Shown here piece after piece: positions 1 through 9,587 of a stretch of DNA of 64,000 nt. The notes under the pieces were generated by a model. It did not search any database, was not told the origin of the DNA, and saw only the letters and a list, made by a program, of their open reading frames with translations. The position numbers were made by a program, and so were the translations under genes. Origin of the DNA: Sutcliffiella sp. FSL R7-0096 (GTDB taxonomy: Bacteria; Bacillota; Bacilli; Bacillales; Bacillaceae_I). The stretch's first letter is position 1. Each line of letters starts with the position of its first letter. The stretch covers positions 1,468,001-1,532,000 of the forward strand of contig NZ_CP152003.1 in NCBI RefSeq assembly GCF_038595065.1, written 5' to 3'.

Positions 1-456
<456 letters not shown>

Positions 457-542
457 TCATATATAGCAAGGCTTTTAGCGAAGTTTGTTAATAGACTGTC
501 CATAATATCTATCACTATATTAAATTTTTTGAAAAAAACAGG

Positions 543-570
543 TTGTCAATTGGGCGAATACATGTATAAT
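543..570 (+). promoter_or_regulatory. SigA-type promoter of the maltodextrin operon
   Basis: TTGTCA at 543-548 and TATAAT at 565-570 are separated by 16 bases. Transcription would start near 577, placing the operators listed next inside the 5' leader. Confidence 0.65.
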
Positions 571-584
571 AAAAAGTGAAAGTT

Positions 585-600
585 GTGCAATCGTTTTCAC
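585..600. promoter_or_regulatory. LacI-family operator 1 before mdxE
   Basis: GTGCAATCGTTTTCAC is an imperfect palindrome around a central CG. It lies just downstream of the -10 element and shares the half-site TGCAATCG with the other two sites of this region. Confidence 0.5.
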
Positions 601-602
601 GA

Positions 603-637
603 AAAATGTAAGCGTTATATGGTTTCGCTTACATTTT
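603..637 (+). promoter_or_regulatory. Leader hairpin containing a cre-like sequence
   Basis: AAAATGTAAGCG (603-614) and CGCTTACATTTT (626-637) are perfect 12-base complements around an 11-base loop. The left arm plus loop, TGTAAGCGTTATAT at 607-620, matches the CcpA cre consensus at all but about one position. The element could act as DNA operator, RNA hairpin, or both. Confidence 0.5.
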
Positions 638-638
638 A

Positions 639-654
639 TGCAATCGTTTGTGCA
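639..654. promoter_or_regulatory. LacI-family operator 2 before mdxE
   Basis: TGCAATCGTTTGTGCA is a near-palindrome with central CG, 40 bases before the mdxE start codon and very similar to operator 1. Confidence 0.5.
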
Positions 655-693
655 TCTTAGTAGAAAGATTATTCAAATGACGGAGGGGTCAAA

Positions 694-1983
694 ATGAAAA
701 AATTCCTAGCAATGTTAATGGTTGCCGTTTTAACTTTAGGCGTCCTGGCTGCATGTGGTCCACAACGTGAGACAGGCAATGAAGGTGGCAACACTGGTGC
801 TGAAGGCGAAGGTACTACAACTGAGGGTGTAGATAAGCCAGAAAGCCTTACAGTATGGGTAAATGATGATGAGAAACAAAGAGCGGCACTAGATGAAATC
901 TTTGCAGCTTATACAGAAGAAACTGGTATTGAAGTTAAAGCGACTGGTATCTCCATGTTGGATCAAGTAGAAGCTCTTGCTCTTGATGGCCCTGCTGGAA
1001 AAGGTCCAGATGTATTCTTCGGTCCACATGACCGACTTGGTGATATCGTACTTCGTGGTCTTGCAGATCCAATCGACTTAGGGGAAGATGCTTCTCTTTA
1101 CAGCGAAACAGCAATCAATGCAGTAACAATTGATGGTGAAGCATATGGAGTACCACAAGTTATCGAAACTTACGGTATGTTCTACAATAAAGATCTTGTA
1201 TCTGCTGAAGAAATTGCAACTATGGAAGGTCTTATGACAGTTGCTGAAGAGCAAACAGATGCTAGTCAAGATAAATATGGATTCTTGATGGAAGCTACTA
1301 ACTTCTATTTCATCTATCCTTTCTTTGCTGGTAATGGCGGATATGTTTTCAATAACGATGGTTCTGGTTTTGATGCTTCTGACATCGGTCTTGCTAACGA
1401 AGGCGCTGTTGAAGGTGGAGAACTTGTACAATCTTGGTTCGACAATGGATACATCCCTAAAGAAATCAATGGCGATATCATGAGTGGATTATTCACTGAT
1501 GGCAAAGTTGCAACTGTTCTTACAGGTCCTTGGAACATCGCTACTTACAGAGATGCTTTGGGTGACAAATTGGGTACAGCTACACTTCCGAAACTGGATA
1601 ATGGAGACGTTCCTAAGTCTTTCGTTGGGGTAAAAGCTTGGATGTTAAGCTCATACTCTGAGAATCAGGAGTGGGCAATCGACTTAATGAAATTCATTAC
1701 AAACTATGACAATGCTATGAAATACTATCAAGCTGCTGGTGAAATGCCTGCACTTCAAGAAGCATTAGATAGCGAAGAAATTGCTAACGATGAAATCATC
1801 GGTGCATTCGCTGAGCAAACTCAATATGGTGAGCCAATGCCAAACATTCCACAAATGCAACAAGTTTGGGATCCTATGGGTAGCGCTCTTCAATTCATCG
1901 CTAACGGAGACGATGTTGGTGAAGTATTAGAAGAAGCGGTTCAAACAATCGAAGATAATATTGCAGCAAGTGGAGCTCAATAA
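694..1983 (+). CDS. mdxE: Maltodextrin-binding lipoprotein of an ABC importer
   Basis: This 429-residue protein is an extracytoplasmic solute-binding protein of the MalE type. It starts with a lipoprotein signal peptide ending in a lipobox LAAC (cysteine 21), followed by an acidic, glycine-rich linker (about residues 22-48) and a mature MalE-like fold. It would be anchored to the outer face of the membrane and deliver maltodextrins to the permeases encoded next. An ACGGAGGGG ribosome site precedes the ATG. It is first in the operon mdxE-mdxF-mdxG-amylase-lacI, controlled by the promoter and operators just upstream, and followed by a stable hairpin that may favour its expression over the permeases. 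Substrate is inferred from context with GH13 enzymes and a LacI regulator. Confidence 0.88.
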   Translation: MKKFLAMLMVAVLTLGVLAACGPQRETGNEGGNTGAEGEGTTTEGVDKPESLTVWVNDDEKQRAALDEIFAAYTEETGIEVKATGISMLDQVEALALDGPAGKGPDVFFGPHDRLGDIVLRGLADPIDLGEDASLYSETAINAVTIDGEAYGVPQVIETYGMFYNKDLVSAEEIATMEGLMTVAEEQTDASQDKYGFLMEATNFYFIYPFFAGNGGYVFNNDGSGFDASDIGLANEGAVEGGELVQSWFDNGYIPKEINGDIMSGLFTDGKVATVLTGPWNIATYRDALGDKLGTATLPKLDNGDVPKSFVGVKAWMLSSYSENQEWAIDLMKFITNYDNAMKYYQAAGEMPALQEALDSEEIANDEIIGAFAEQTQYGEPMPNIPQMQQVWDPMGSALQFIANGDDVGEVLEEAVQTIEDNIAASGAQ

Positions 1984-2000
1984 TTACTAACGATTAAACC

Positions 2001-2039
2001 TGGTGGATAGACTAAGCTGAGACGCTAGTCTATCCACCA
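2001..2039 (+). terminator. Stable intercistronic hairpin between mdxE and mdxF
   Basis: TGGTGGATAGACTA (2001-2014) pairs perfectly with TAGTCTATCCACCA (2026-2039). Only a poor T stretch follows, so it is more likely a partial terminator or mRNA-stabilising element, as often seen after binding-protein genes. Confidence 0.6.
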
Positions 2040-2064
2040 TATTTCTTTAAAAGGAGGATCTGCT

Positions 2065-3357
2065 ATGTCCGGCACAGCAACTGAAAAAATGCGCTCACAT
2101 AATCCAACCTTAGCAATGGTCCTTTCCATTATTTTTGCAGGGTTAGGTCAACTCTATAACCGCAGATATGCGAAAGGGATATCATTCATCATCATTGAAG
2201 CCGCATTTTTGATTACTTTTTTCGAGTTTCTTAACATTGGTTATTGGGGACTATTCACACTTGGAGAAATTCCTCGAGTAGACCACTCCATCTTTTTATT
2301 AATACAAGGATTGATTTCTGTTATTATCACTGTATTTGCAGTGGCCTTATACTATCTGAACGTAGTGGATGCAAGAAACAATGCAATCGACTTGAAGTTG
2401 GGAAAAGAAAAGCCAACTGTAAAAGAAGCATTCAAGAACTTTTATGACACTGGCTTCCCTTACTTAATGGTAATCCCAGGATTGATTTTACTATTATTCG
2501 TAGTAGTTCTACCACTAATGTTTATGGTTTCCTTGGCTTTTACAGATTACAACCTATATAACACGCCTCCAAGAGCGTTATTAAATTGGGTTGGCTTTGA
2601 GAACTTTACCAGTCTGGTATCGATTCCACTTTGGAAAACGACATTCATAAGTGTTTTTGCTTGGACGATTGTTTGGACCGTCTGCGCAACTACAGGACAA
2701 ATTGCGCTAGGATTATTCCTGGCATTGCTAGTAAATGACCCCCGTATAAAATATAAACGCTTTATTCGTACGATTTTAATTTTACCTTGGGCAGTACCAG
2801 CGTTCGTCACAATCTTGATCTTTGCTGCGATGTTCAATGACCGATTCGGTGCGATCAACCGTGACATCTTAAGTACCATTGGTGTAGCACTACCATGGTT
2901 GACTGATCCGTTTTATACAAAGATAGCAATAATCATGATTCAAACTTGGCTCGGCTTCCCGTTCGTTTTCGCACTATTTACAGGGGTACTTCAGAGTATC
3001 TCCAAGGATTGGTATGAAGCAGCGGATGTGGATGGCGGAACTCGTTTCCAAAAATTCCGTTTCATTACGATGCCACATCTTTTATATGCAACAGCTCCAC
3101 TATTGATCATGCAGTATGCAGGAAACTTTAATAACTTTAACATCATCTATCTGTTCAACCAAGGTGGTCCTGCAGTTCGTGGACAGAACGCAGGTGGTTC
3201 GGACATTCTGATTTCATGGGTTTATAAATTGACGTTCGATACGAGTAACTACAACATGGCAGCAGCAATATCCATCATACTCGGACTTATTGTAGCAGGA
3301 TTTGCCTTCTTCCAATTCCGTCGTACTCGTTCGTTTAAAGAGGAGGGTAATATATAA
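2065..3357 (+). CDS. mdxF: Maltodextrin ABC transporter permease, MalF type
   Basis: A 430-residue polytopic membrane protein of the sugar ABC permease family. Before the classical permease core it has an extra N-terminal region of about 110 residues with membrane segments and an AGLGQLYNRRYAKG motif, as in Bacillus MdxF and other Gram-positive MalF proteins. The EAA loop that contacts the ATPase starts near residue 318 (EAADVDGGTRFQKFRF). A ribosome site AAAGGAGG precedes the ATG. Its stop codon overlaps the start of mdxG by one base (TAATG), so the two are translationally coupled. No ATPase gene is in this cluster; a shared MsmX-type ATPase encoded elsewhere is the known solution in Bacillus and is inferred here. 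Confidence 0.9.
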   Translation: MSGTATEKMRSHNPTLAMVLSIIFAGLGQLYNRRYAKGISFIIIEAAFLITFFEFLNIGYWGLFTLGEIPRVDHSIFLLIQGLISVIITVFAVALYYLNVVDARNNAIDLKLGKEKPTVKEAFKNFYDTGFPYLMVIPGLILLLFVVVLPLMFMVSLAFTDYNLYNTPPRALLNWVGFENFTSLVSIPLWKTTFISVFAWTIVWTVCATTGQIALGLFLALLVNDPRIKYKRFIRTILILPWAVPAFVTILIFAAMFNDRFGAINRDILSTIGVALPWLTDPFYTKIAIIMIQTWLGFPFVFALFTGVLQSISKDWYEAADVDGGTRFQKFRFITMPHLLYATAPLLIMQYAGNFNNFNIIYLFNQGGPAVRGQNAGGSDILISWVYKLTFDTSNYNMAAAISIILGLIVAGFAFFQFRRTRSFKEEGNI

Positions 3358-4199
3358 TGAACCTTAAAACAAAATCTAAGATCGAAGTATCATTGATCTA
3401 TTTATTCCTAGGCTTCATGTTCATCATTATTGCCTACCCGCTTTTATGGACTATCGGCTTATCCCTTAACCCGGGAACAAGTCTTTACTCTGCATCGATG
3501 ATTCCTGAAAACTGGTCGCTTGTACATTATAAATGGCTATTTACAGATCCACAGAGTGATTACTTGACATGGTATAAAAACAGTATCATGGTCGCGGTTG
3601 CGAATTCATTCTTTTCAGTATTGATCACCGCGTTTGTAGCATATGCGTTCTCTCGCTACCGTTTTGTAGGAAGAACGTATGGATTATATGCATTCCTTCT
3701 ATTACAAATGTTCCCTGCTTTGATGGCGATGGTTGCAATCTACATCATGCTGAACATGGTCGGTTTATTGGATTCACTTGTAGGATTGACATTGGTTTAC
3801 ATCGGTGGACAAATACCATTTAATGCATGGCTTGTAAAAGGGTATTTCGATACCATCCCTAAAGAGTTGGATGAAGCGGCACGCATGGACGGAGCTGGAC
3901 ACTTTGGCGTATTCTTCAAAATCATGCTCCCTCTTGCCAAACCTATTCTTGCAGTGGTAGCACTATTTAACTTCATGGCACCATTTACAGACTTTATCCT
4001 GCCTCGGATTGTGTTGAGGAACCCGGAGAATTTCACGTTAGCCTTGGGATTATTCAACTTTATCAATGATCAGTTCGCTAACAACTTCACTCGTTTTGCG
4101 GCAGGTTCCATCCTGATTGCCATTCCGATTGCGTTGATGTTCTTGTTCTTGCAACGATATTTGATTGCCGGACTAACTGCAGGTGGAACAAAAGGATAA
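3357..4199 (+). CDS. mdxG: Maltodextrin ABC transporter permease, MalG type
   Basis: A 280-residue inner-membrane permease with about six membrane segments and the EAA loop DEAARMDGAGHFGVFFKIM from about residue 171. It pairs with MdxF to form the channel. The start ATG overlaps the mdxF stop by one base, and an AGAGGAGGG ribosome site lies at the end of mdxF. The length is normal for MalG proteins. Confidence 0.9.
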   Translation: MNLKTKSKIEVSLIYLFLGFMFIIIAYPLLWTIGLSLNPGTSLYSASMIPENWSLVHYKWLFTDPQSDYLTWYKNSIMVAVANSFFSVLITAFVAYAFSRYRFVGRTYGLYAFLLLQMFPALMAMVAIYIMLNMVGLLDSLVGLTLVYIGGQIPFNAWLVKGYFDTIPKELDEAARMDGAGHFGVFFKIMLPLAKPILAVVALFNFMAPFTDFILPRIVLRNPENFTLALGLFNFINDQFANNFTRFAAGSILIAIPIALMFLFLQRYLIAGLTAGGTKG

Positions 4200-4284
4200 G
4201 AATAGTATATAATCGTTTATGGAAAGTAAGGGTCTTTGACCGAATACTATAATACTAAAACGATTTTAAGGGAGGGAAGCGGAA

Positions 4285-5838
4285 TTGATGAAAAGAGTGA
4301 TGGGGCTCATTCTCGTTCCGTTTCTTCTTTTTTCTGCATGGTTTGTTCCACCCGTTCAACCTGTAAACGCCGAAAAAGAAGAACACGCATGGCAAGATGA
4401 GATTATTTATTTTATTATGATTGACCGCTTTAACAATGGGGACACATCCAATGACTTTGACGTGGACCGGGACGACCCGAAGGCCTACCACGGTGGGGAT
4501 TTTCGTGGGATCACAGAAAAACTGGATTACTTAAAGGATATGGGATTCACCGCACTATGGCTGACCCCTATTGTTCAAAATGAGGAAAAAGGGTACCATG
4601 GCTACTGGACAGAAGACTTCTATAAAACAGAAGAGCACTTTGGTACACTAGAGGAATTCAAGGAATTAGTTCAAGAAGCACACAAAAGAGATATTAAAAT
4701 TATCGTTGATTTGGTAGTCAACCATACGGGTTACCAGCATGCTTGGCTGAATGAAGAGGACAAACAAGATTGGTTCCACCCAAATGAACCTATTCGAAAT
4801 TGGGATGACCAAGAGCAAGTAGAAAATGGCTGGATCTATGGATTGCCGGATTTAAATCAGGATAACCCTGAGGTCAGGGAATATCTTTTGGATATGGCCA
4901 AATGGTGGATTGAAGAAACGGATATTGATGGATATAGACTTGATACTGTGAAGCATGTCCCAAAGGATTTTTGGAAAGAGTTTGCCAATGAGGTTAAATC
5001 GGTAAAGGAAGACTTTTTCTTAATCGGAGAGGTTTGGCATGATGATCCTAATTATGTGGCAGGATACCAAGAAACGGGCATTGACTCCTTTGTAGATTTT
5101 CCGACATACAACGAACTGACACGTGTATTTTCACAAGCGGACGAATCTTTAAGCCGATTGGACACACTTTTTTACCACAATCAAAACCTTTATGATAATC
5201 CTTATATATTGGGGACTTTTCTAGATAATCATGATGTGGAGCGTTTCACAAGAGCCGCCATCAAAAAGAAGCACCATCCTCCGACACGATTGAAACTTGC
5301 TCTCGCTTACATGTATACAGCACCTGGAATTCCAATTGTGTATTACGGAACAGAGATAGCTTTAGATGGTGGGGAAGATCCTGACAACCGCAGAGATATG
5401 AACTTCAGAGCAGACAAAGAGATAATAGATTATATCACTAAATTAGCTGAATTGCGCAAACAGATGCCAAGTCTGACACACGGCACCTATGAGATGGTTT
5501 ATGATAATGGCGCAATGGCTGTCATCAAACGTGAATATGAAGGGGAAGTCAGTTTTGTTGCTATCAACAACTCCAGTGAAACACAGGCAGCACCTATTGA
5601 TGCAGAGCTTGTAGGAGAAAGTATGGAACTGCGTGGTACCCTAGGGGACGAACTAGTACGTAATTCCAACGGTACTTATACCATCGGACTAGACCGTGAA
5701 ACAGCTGAGGTCTATACAGTAAAAGAAGACTCCGGCATCAATGTAGGCTTCGTCGGTGCCATGGCATTAATCTATGGAGGGTTTGTGGCATTTATCGTTG
5801 CTGCTGTCATTAGAAGAAAGAAAAAGAATAAAGAATAA
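4285..5838 (+). CDS. Secreted, membrane-anchored GH13 alpha-amylase
   Basis: This 517-residue protein hydrolyses alpha-1,4-glucans outside the cell, producing maltodextrins for the importer encoded upstream. It carries a Sec signal peptide (residues 1-29), the GH13 barrel with region I DLVVNH (142-147), the nucleophile D220 in GYRLD, the acid/base E249 in GEVW and D317 in FLDNHD, a short beta C-domain, and a C-terminal membrane segment (about 488-510) followed by RRKKKNKE, which should anchor it to the membrane with the tail inside. Two starts are possible: TTG at 4285, nine bases after GGAGG, or ATG at 4288; both give essentially the same protein. All catalytic residues are present. Its exact product specificity cannot be read from the sequence. 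Confidence 0.88.
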   Translation: MMKRVMGLILVPFLLFSAWFVPPVQPVNAEKEEHAWQDEIIYFIMIDRFNNGDTSNDFDVDRDDPKAYHGGDFRGITEKLDYLKDMGFTALWLTPIVQNEEKGYHGYWTEDFYKTEEHFGTLEEFKELVQEAHKRDIKIIVDLVVNHTGYQHAWLNEEDKQDWFHPNEPIRNWDDQEQVENGWIYGLPDLNQDNPEVREYLLDMAKWWIEETDIDGYRLDTVKHVPKDFWKEFANEVKSVKEDFFLIGEVWHDDPNYVAGYQETGIDSFVDFPTYNELTRVFSQADESLSRLDTLFYHNQNLYDNPYILGTFLDNHDVERFTRAAIKKKHHPPTRLKLALAYMYTAPGIPIVYYGTEIALDGGEDPDNRRDMNFRADKEIIDYITKLAELRKQMPSLTHGTYEMVYDNGAMAVIKREYEGEVSFVAINNSSETQAAPIDAELVGESMELRGTLGDELVRNSNGTYTIGLDRETAEVYTVKEDSGINVGFVGAMALIYGGFVAFIVAAVIRRKKKNKE

Positions 5839-5847
5839 AGAACAAGT

Positions 5848-5877
5848 GCCTACGTCCTTCCCAAGTGGAGGATAGGC
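5848..5877 (+). other. Intercistronic hairpin between amylase and lacI
   Basis: GCCTA-CG-TCCT (5848-5858) pairs with AGGA-TAGGC (5869-5877) with a two-base bulge. There is no T run, so it is probably an mRNA-processing or stabilising structure, not a terminator. Confidence 0.4.
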
Positions 5878-5969
5878 TCCGTTATATTTGAATGCGTTTC
5901 CAATTTAAAGATACGAATAAGCAACAACGTTTTCGAAAACAGCCATTAAAAAGGGGAGGGGATAGGTGC

Positions 5970-7001
5970 ATGGCAGTAACAATTAAAGATGTAGCGAAAA
6001 TGGCCAATGTTGCACCTTCCACAGTTTCTCGCGTCATCGCGAACAACCCGCGCATAAGTGAAAAGACAAAAAAACGCGTGAGAGAAGCAATGGAAGAGCT
6101 TGGATATCATCCAAACTTTATCGCACGAAGCCTGGCAAACCAATCTACACAAGTAATAGGACTTGTCATGCCGGCATCTGCAGATAAAACATTTCAAAAC
6201 CCATTTTTCCCGGAAGTATTAAGGGGAATAAGCACGGCCGCCCATGAAAAACAATATGCACTCCATATGTCCACAGGGGTAACAGGCAATGAAATATTGG
6301 AAGGGGTCATGCAAATGGTCCAGGGCCGTCGGGTAGACGGTATCATCCTTTTGTATTCAGCAGTGGAGGACAAAATCATCAAATACCTTCAAAAAGAGTG
6401 CTTCCCATTTGTCGTCATAGGAAAGCCATTTGAGCAGGTGGAAGAAATCACTCATGTCGACAATGATAACTACAGGGCTGCAAAAGAAGCTACCCAGCAT
6501 CTGATTACACTTGGGCATGAAAGAGTGGCATTTGTAGGAGGAAGCATCCAATTGGTGGTGACCATCGATCGGTTGCTTGGTTACGAGAAAGCGATCCGAG
6601 ATGCAGGAATTCAATACAGGGATGAATACATCATTCATGAAGAGTTCCTGAAAGAGGGTGGCCAAGAGGCGATTTCCGAATTACTCTCTTTAGAAGAGCC
6701 GCCAACGGCGCTTGTCGTTTCCGATGACCTGATGTCGCTTGGAATCCTTAATACATTGCATGACATGGGAATCTCCGTTCCGGATCAAATGTCCATTGTG
6801 AGCTTTAATAATGTGTTGCTTGCAGAAGTGGCTCGTCCGCCATTGACATCGGTGGACATCAACATCTTCCAACTGGGCTTTCAGGCTGCGAAGACTTTGA
6901 TCCAAAAGGTGAAGGATCCGTCTGAACCGACCAAACGGATTATCATCCCACACACGATGGTAAAGCGTCATACTTGTAAGGAAATGATGAAACAAAAATG
7001 A
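5970..7001 (+). CDS. LacI-family regulator of the maltodextrin genes
   Basis: A 343-residue repressor with the N-terminal helix-turn-helix and hinge (TIKDVAKMANVAPSTVSRV, IARSLANQ) and a periplasmic-binding-protein-like effector domain. I choose the ATG at 5970, because it follows a strong GGGGAGGGG ribosome site and opens directly with the canonical MAVTIKDVA; the open frame starts earlier at 5892 but that extension has no family match. It resembles YvdE/MalR proteins, which sense maltose or maltodextrins. As the last gene of the operon it probably binds the TGCAATCG-type palindromes at 277-292, 585-600 and 639-654, giving feedback control of both divergent units; this link is inferred. Confidence 0.88.
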   Translation: MAVTIKDVAKMANVAPSTVSRVIANNPRISEKTKKRVREAMEELGYHPNFIARSLANQSTQVIGLVMPASADKTFQNPFFPEVLRGISTAAHEKQYALHMSTGVTGNEILEGVMQMVQGRRVDGIILLYSAVEDKIIKYLQKECFPFVVIGKPFEQVEEITHVDNDNYRAAKEATQHLITLGHERVAFVGGSIQLVVTIDRLLGYEKAIRDAGIQYRDEYIIHEEFLKEGGQEAISELLSLEEPPTALVVSDDLMSLGILNTLHDMGISVPDQMSIVSFNNVLLAEVARPPLTSVDINIFQLGFQAAKTLIQKVKDPSEPTKRIIIPHTMVKRHTCKEMMKQK

Positions 7002-7027
7002 GATTGAAACATTGATTGAGAGATTGA

Positions 7028-7059
7028 AGCCGGCCTCAGATGATGGGGTTGGTTTTTTT
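7028..7059 (+). terminator. Rho-independent terminator after lacI
   Basis: AGCCGGCCTC (7028-7037) pairs, with G-U wobbles, with GGGGTTGGTT (7045-7054), followed by a run of seven T. Confidence 0.7.
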
Positions 7060-7104
7060 ATAATTTGGTGTTTTTCTTCAAATTTTAAAGGGGATTAAAG
7101 TAGG

Positions 7105-7158
7105 TTCGGACATATTACTTTTGAAAATCTTCGGACAGAAATCTAAAAACTTCGGACA
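7105..7158. repeat. Three short direct repeats TTCGGACA
   Basis: TTCGGACA occurs at 7105, 7130 and 7151 in an otherwise empty stretch between two terminators. No gene is visible here. Confidence 0.5.
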
Positions 7159-7198
7159 TTTCACCGCAATCACATCCCGAGTGTAATAAAAACAGACT

Positions 7199-7230
7199 AA
7201 AAAAGCGCCCCTTTAAATTCAAAGAGCGCT
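7199..7230 (-). terminator. Terminator of the SDR dehydrogenase gene
   Basis: On the minus strand AGCGCTC pairs with GGGCGCT around an AT-rich loop and is followed by TTTTTT. Confidence 0.65.
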
Positions 7231-7257
7231 AAGTAACAATCATCCCAATACAACTAC

Positions 7258-8121
7258 CTACCCATTCACAATCTTCCCGCCATTCACATGCAACATCTGG
7301 CCGCTCATGTAAGAAGCATCTTCACTTGCCAAAAAAACATAGCTCGGTGCTACCTCCTCGGGCTGACCGGGACGTTTCATTGGCGTATTCGCTCCGAAAC
7401 TTGCCACCTTTTGACTAGAAAAAGTCGAAGGAATCAAAGGTGTCCAAATCGGTCCAGGAGCGACTCCATTTACACGTATCCCTTTTCCAACCAGTTGCAG
7501 GGCCAGGGATCGAGTAAATGCGACAATGGCCCCTTTGGTTGCCGAGTAATCCACAAGCAGCTCATTCCCCGCATAAGCTGTCACGGAAGCAGTATTAATA
7601 ATGCTGCTCCCATTTCCCAGAAATGGAAGAGCCGCCTTTGTTAAATAAAAAAAAGAAAAAATATTCGTCCTGAAAGTCTTCTCAAGTTGTTCTGCTGTTA
7701 TATCCTCAATGCTCTCTTGTGGATGCTGCTCTGCCGCATTGTTGACAAGGATGTCTATTTTGTTAAAGTTGGCCATGGTTTCATCCACAATTTGCTTGCA
7801 AAATGCCTCCTCGCCAATATCCCCGGAAAGCAGGTGACACTTCCGCCCTTCTTGCTCCACCTGCTTTTGTGTCTCCTTTGCATCCTCATGTTCATTTAAA
7901 TAGACAACAACAACGTCTGCCCCTTCTTTTGCGTAATAAATGGCAACGGCTCTCCCGATGCCACTATCACCGCCAGTGATGATCGCGACCTTATCTTTTA
8001 ATTTTTCATTTCCCATATAGGTCGGGTCCTCTGACTTCGGCTTTGGTGTCATCTCGGACTCTAATCCCGGTTGCTGATTTTGATGCTGTGGTGGGAGTGT
8101 CTGTTTCTGCTGATCTGTCAT
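7258..8121 (-). CDS. Short-chain dehydrogenase, general-stress YhdF/YdaD type
   Basis: A 287-residue NAD(P)-dependent oxidoreductase of the classical SDR superfamily. After a polar Q/P-rich N-terminal extension (about 40 residues) it shows the Rossmann motif TGGDSGIGR, NNAA, and the catalytic pair in YSATK, ending with the usual LHVNGG. The long hydrophilic extension is typical of Bacillus stress-associated SDRs such as YhdF, YhxC and YdaD. I choose ATG 8121 because GGAGGTG lies seven bases upstream; the longer frame from TTG 8136 would overlap that ribosome site. Monocistronic with its own terminator. The substrate is unknown. Confidence 0.85.
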   Translation of the reverse strand: MTDQQKQTLPPQHQNQQPGLESEMTPKPKSEDPTYMGNEKLKDKVAIITGGDSGIGRAVAIYYAKEGADVVVVYLNEHEDAKETQKQVEQEGRKCHLLSGDIGEEAFCKQIVDETMANFNKIDILVNNAAEQHPQESIEDITAEQLEKTFRTNIFSFFYLTKAALPFLGNGSSIINTASVTAYAGNELLVDYSATKGAIVAFTRSLALQLVGKGIRVNGVAPGPIWTPLIPSTFSSQKVASFGANTPMKRPGQPEEVAPSYVFLASEDASYMSGQMLHVNGGKIVNG

Positions 8122-8203
8122 AATAAGCACCTCCAATAATCTTTTCTATTATTTGAAAAACACCTATAATTTATCCAATGGGAGAAAAAAGGGGAGAGTA
8201 AAT

Positions 8204-8707
8204 ATGAAGATTAGAGAAGCAAGAATAGAAGATGCAGAAGCACTCCTGACACATGCTAGAAAAGTATATGGAGAAGGGCGCAATCTATTAACGGCACCAG
8301 AAGAATTCAATGTCACCATCGAGCAGGAAGTACAGTGGTTACAAGAAAGTATGGATAAAGGACATTTGACCCTTATAGCAGAAGAAGGATCAAAAATAGT
8401 GGGAATGCTAAACGCCACAAAGGGATCCAGAAAAAGAGTTAGGCATATCTGCATGTTTGGTATCAGCATTCAAGAAGAATATTGTAACAATGGATTAGGA
8501 AGCAAAATGATTTTTCAACTGCTTGACTGGGCAAAAAGAGATTCCCATATTGAAAAGGTCTGCCTAGAAGTATTTGCCCATAACGAACGAGCGATACACG
8601 TTTACGAAAAGTTGGGATTTAGTATAGAAGGTAGAAAAGAACGTCATGTAAAGTTTGAGGATGGGACTTATTCTGATGAATTGCTTATGGGGCAGTTTGT
8701 AAAATAA
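8204..8707 (+). CDS. GNAT-family N-acetyltransferase
   Basis: A 167-residue single-domain acetyltransferase. It opens with MKIREARIEDAEALL, a typical GNAT start, and has the acetyl-CoA loop region around EEYCNNGLGSKMI and the C-terminal NERAIHVYEKLGFSIEGRK motif, as in ribosomal-protein and small-molecule acetyltransferases. ATG 8204 follows AAAGGGGAGAG; the frame extends upstream to 8153 but without a ribosome site. The acceptor substrate cannot be told. It is divergent from the SDR gene and appears monocistronic. Confidence 0.8.
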   Translation: MKIREARIEDAEALLTHARKVYGEGRNLLTAPEEFNVTIEQEVQWLQESMDKGHLTLIAEEGSKIVGMLNATKGSRKRVRHICMFGISIQEEYCNNGLGSKMIFQLLDWAKRDSHIEKVCLEVFAHNERAIHVYEKLGFSIEGRKERHVKFEDGTYSDELLMGQFVK

Positions 8708-8892
8708 GAGGCTATTAGCGTAAACTTTGTTGCTTATGAGCATTCTTACACTTACCGTTACACTTCTTACTGTCGTGCTCTTTTCCCTGCAATACTAAAT
8801 ATGCTACATGCAAATCTTAAGTAAGTACGAATTAAAAAGTCCAATTGCCGACTTTTTACTAGTGAATAGCAATAATCTTTGAGAAAAGAGCC

Positions 8893-8930
8893 AAATAAAA
8901 TGTGCCCACGTCACTATAGAACGGGGCACC
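8893..8930 (-). terminator. Terminator of the YajQ gene
   Basis: On the minus strand GTGCCCCGT pairs with ACGTGGGCAC (one bulged base), followed by ATTTTATTT. The rest of 8708-8944 shows nothing I can name. Confidence 0.55.
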
Positions 8931-8944
8931 GCTGTTACATTACC

Positions 8945-9436
8945 TTATCGGTAGTTCACAAACTGCAGGTCGATATCCAAGTCAGCCTCACGAAGGGCAG
9001 CAATCACCTGTTGAAGATCATCACGATTCTTCCCTGTTACGCGTACCTGATCGTCCTGAATTTGTGTTTTCACTTTTAAACCGGAGTTTTTGATGATGGT
9101 GTTTATTTTCTTCGTATTGTCCTTATCGATACCTTGAACAAGCTTTCCGCGTTGACGAACTGCGCCCTTGGAAGCATCTTCAATTTTACCGTATTGAATG
9201 TTTTTGGTTGGAACATTACGTTTGATCATTTTACTGACCATTACATCTTTCAGTTGATCCAGTTTGAACTCGCTATCAGAAAGAAGTACGATTTCTTCTT
9301 TTTCAAGTTTGATGTCACTGACAGATCCTTTGAAGTCAAATCGATTTTGAATTTCTTTTAACGCAATATTGATGGCGTTCGTCACTTCAGACAGATCGAC
9401 TTTAGAGACGATATCGAAAGAACTCTCTTTTGCCAT
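8945..9436 (-). CDS. yitK: YajQ-family nucleotide-binding protein (YitK)
   Basis: A 163-residue cytoplasmic protein recognisable by the N-terminal [20 protein letters not shown] and the later FDFKGS and [14 protein letters not shown] motifs, covering the full length of the family. YajQ proteins have two ferredoxin-like domains and bind nucleotides; some homologues bind cyclic-di-GMP, but the role in Bacillus is not settled. The ATG at 9436 has GGAGGG just upstream; the longer frame to 9493 is not supported. The next gene, cvfB (yitL), is divergent, as expected from yitK-yitL synteny. Confidence 0.9.
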   Translation of the reverse strand: MAKESSFDIVSKVDLSEVTNAINIALKEIQNRFDFKGSVSDIKLEKEEIVLLSDSEFKLDQLKDVMVSKMIKRNVPTKNIQYGKIEDASKGAVRQRGKLVQGIDKDNTKKINTIIKNSGLKVKTQIQDDQVRVTGKNRDDLQQVIAALREADLDIDLQFVNYR

Positions 9437-9529
9437 GGAAATCCCTCCAGCATAGGTTAAAATTTTACCAAATGGTAATGGTAAGAAAAACATCGCTTTC
9501 TGTTCTTAATTATAGTAGAATAAAGCGGT

Positions 9530-9559
9530 TTGGACAACTTAATCAAAGTCAGGTACAAT
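9530..9559 (+). promoter_or_regulatory. Likely promoter of cvfB
   Basis: TTGGAC (9530-9535) and TACAAT (9554-9559) are spaced by 18 bases; a TATAAT at 9563-9568 is an alternative -10. The leader to the cvfB start would be about 145 bases. Confidence 0.45.
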
Positions 9560-9587
9560 TTATATAATACGTATTAATAAACAACGC

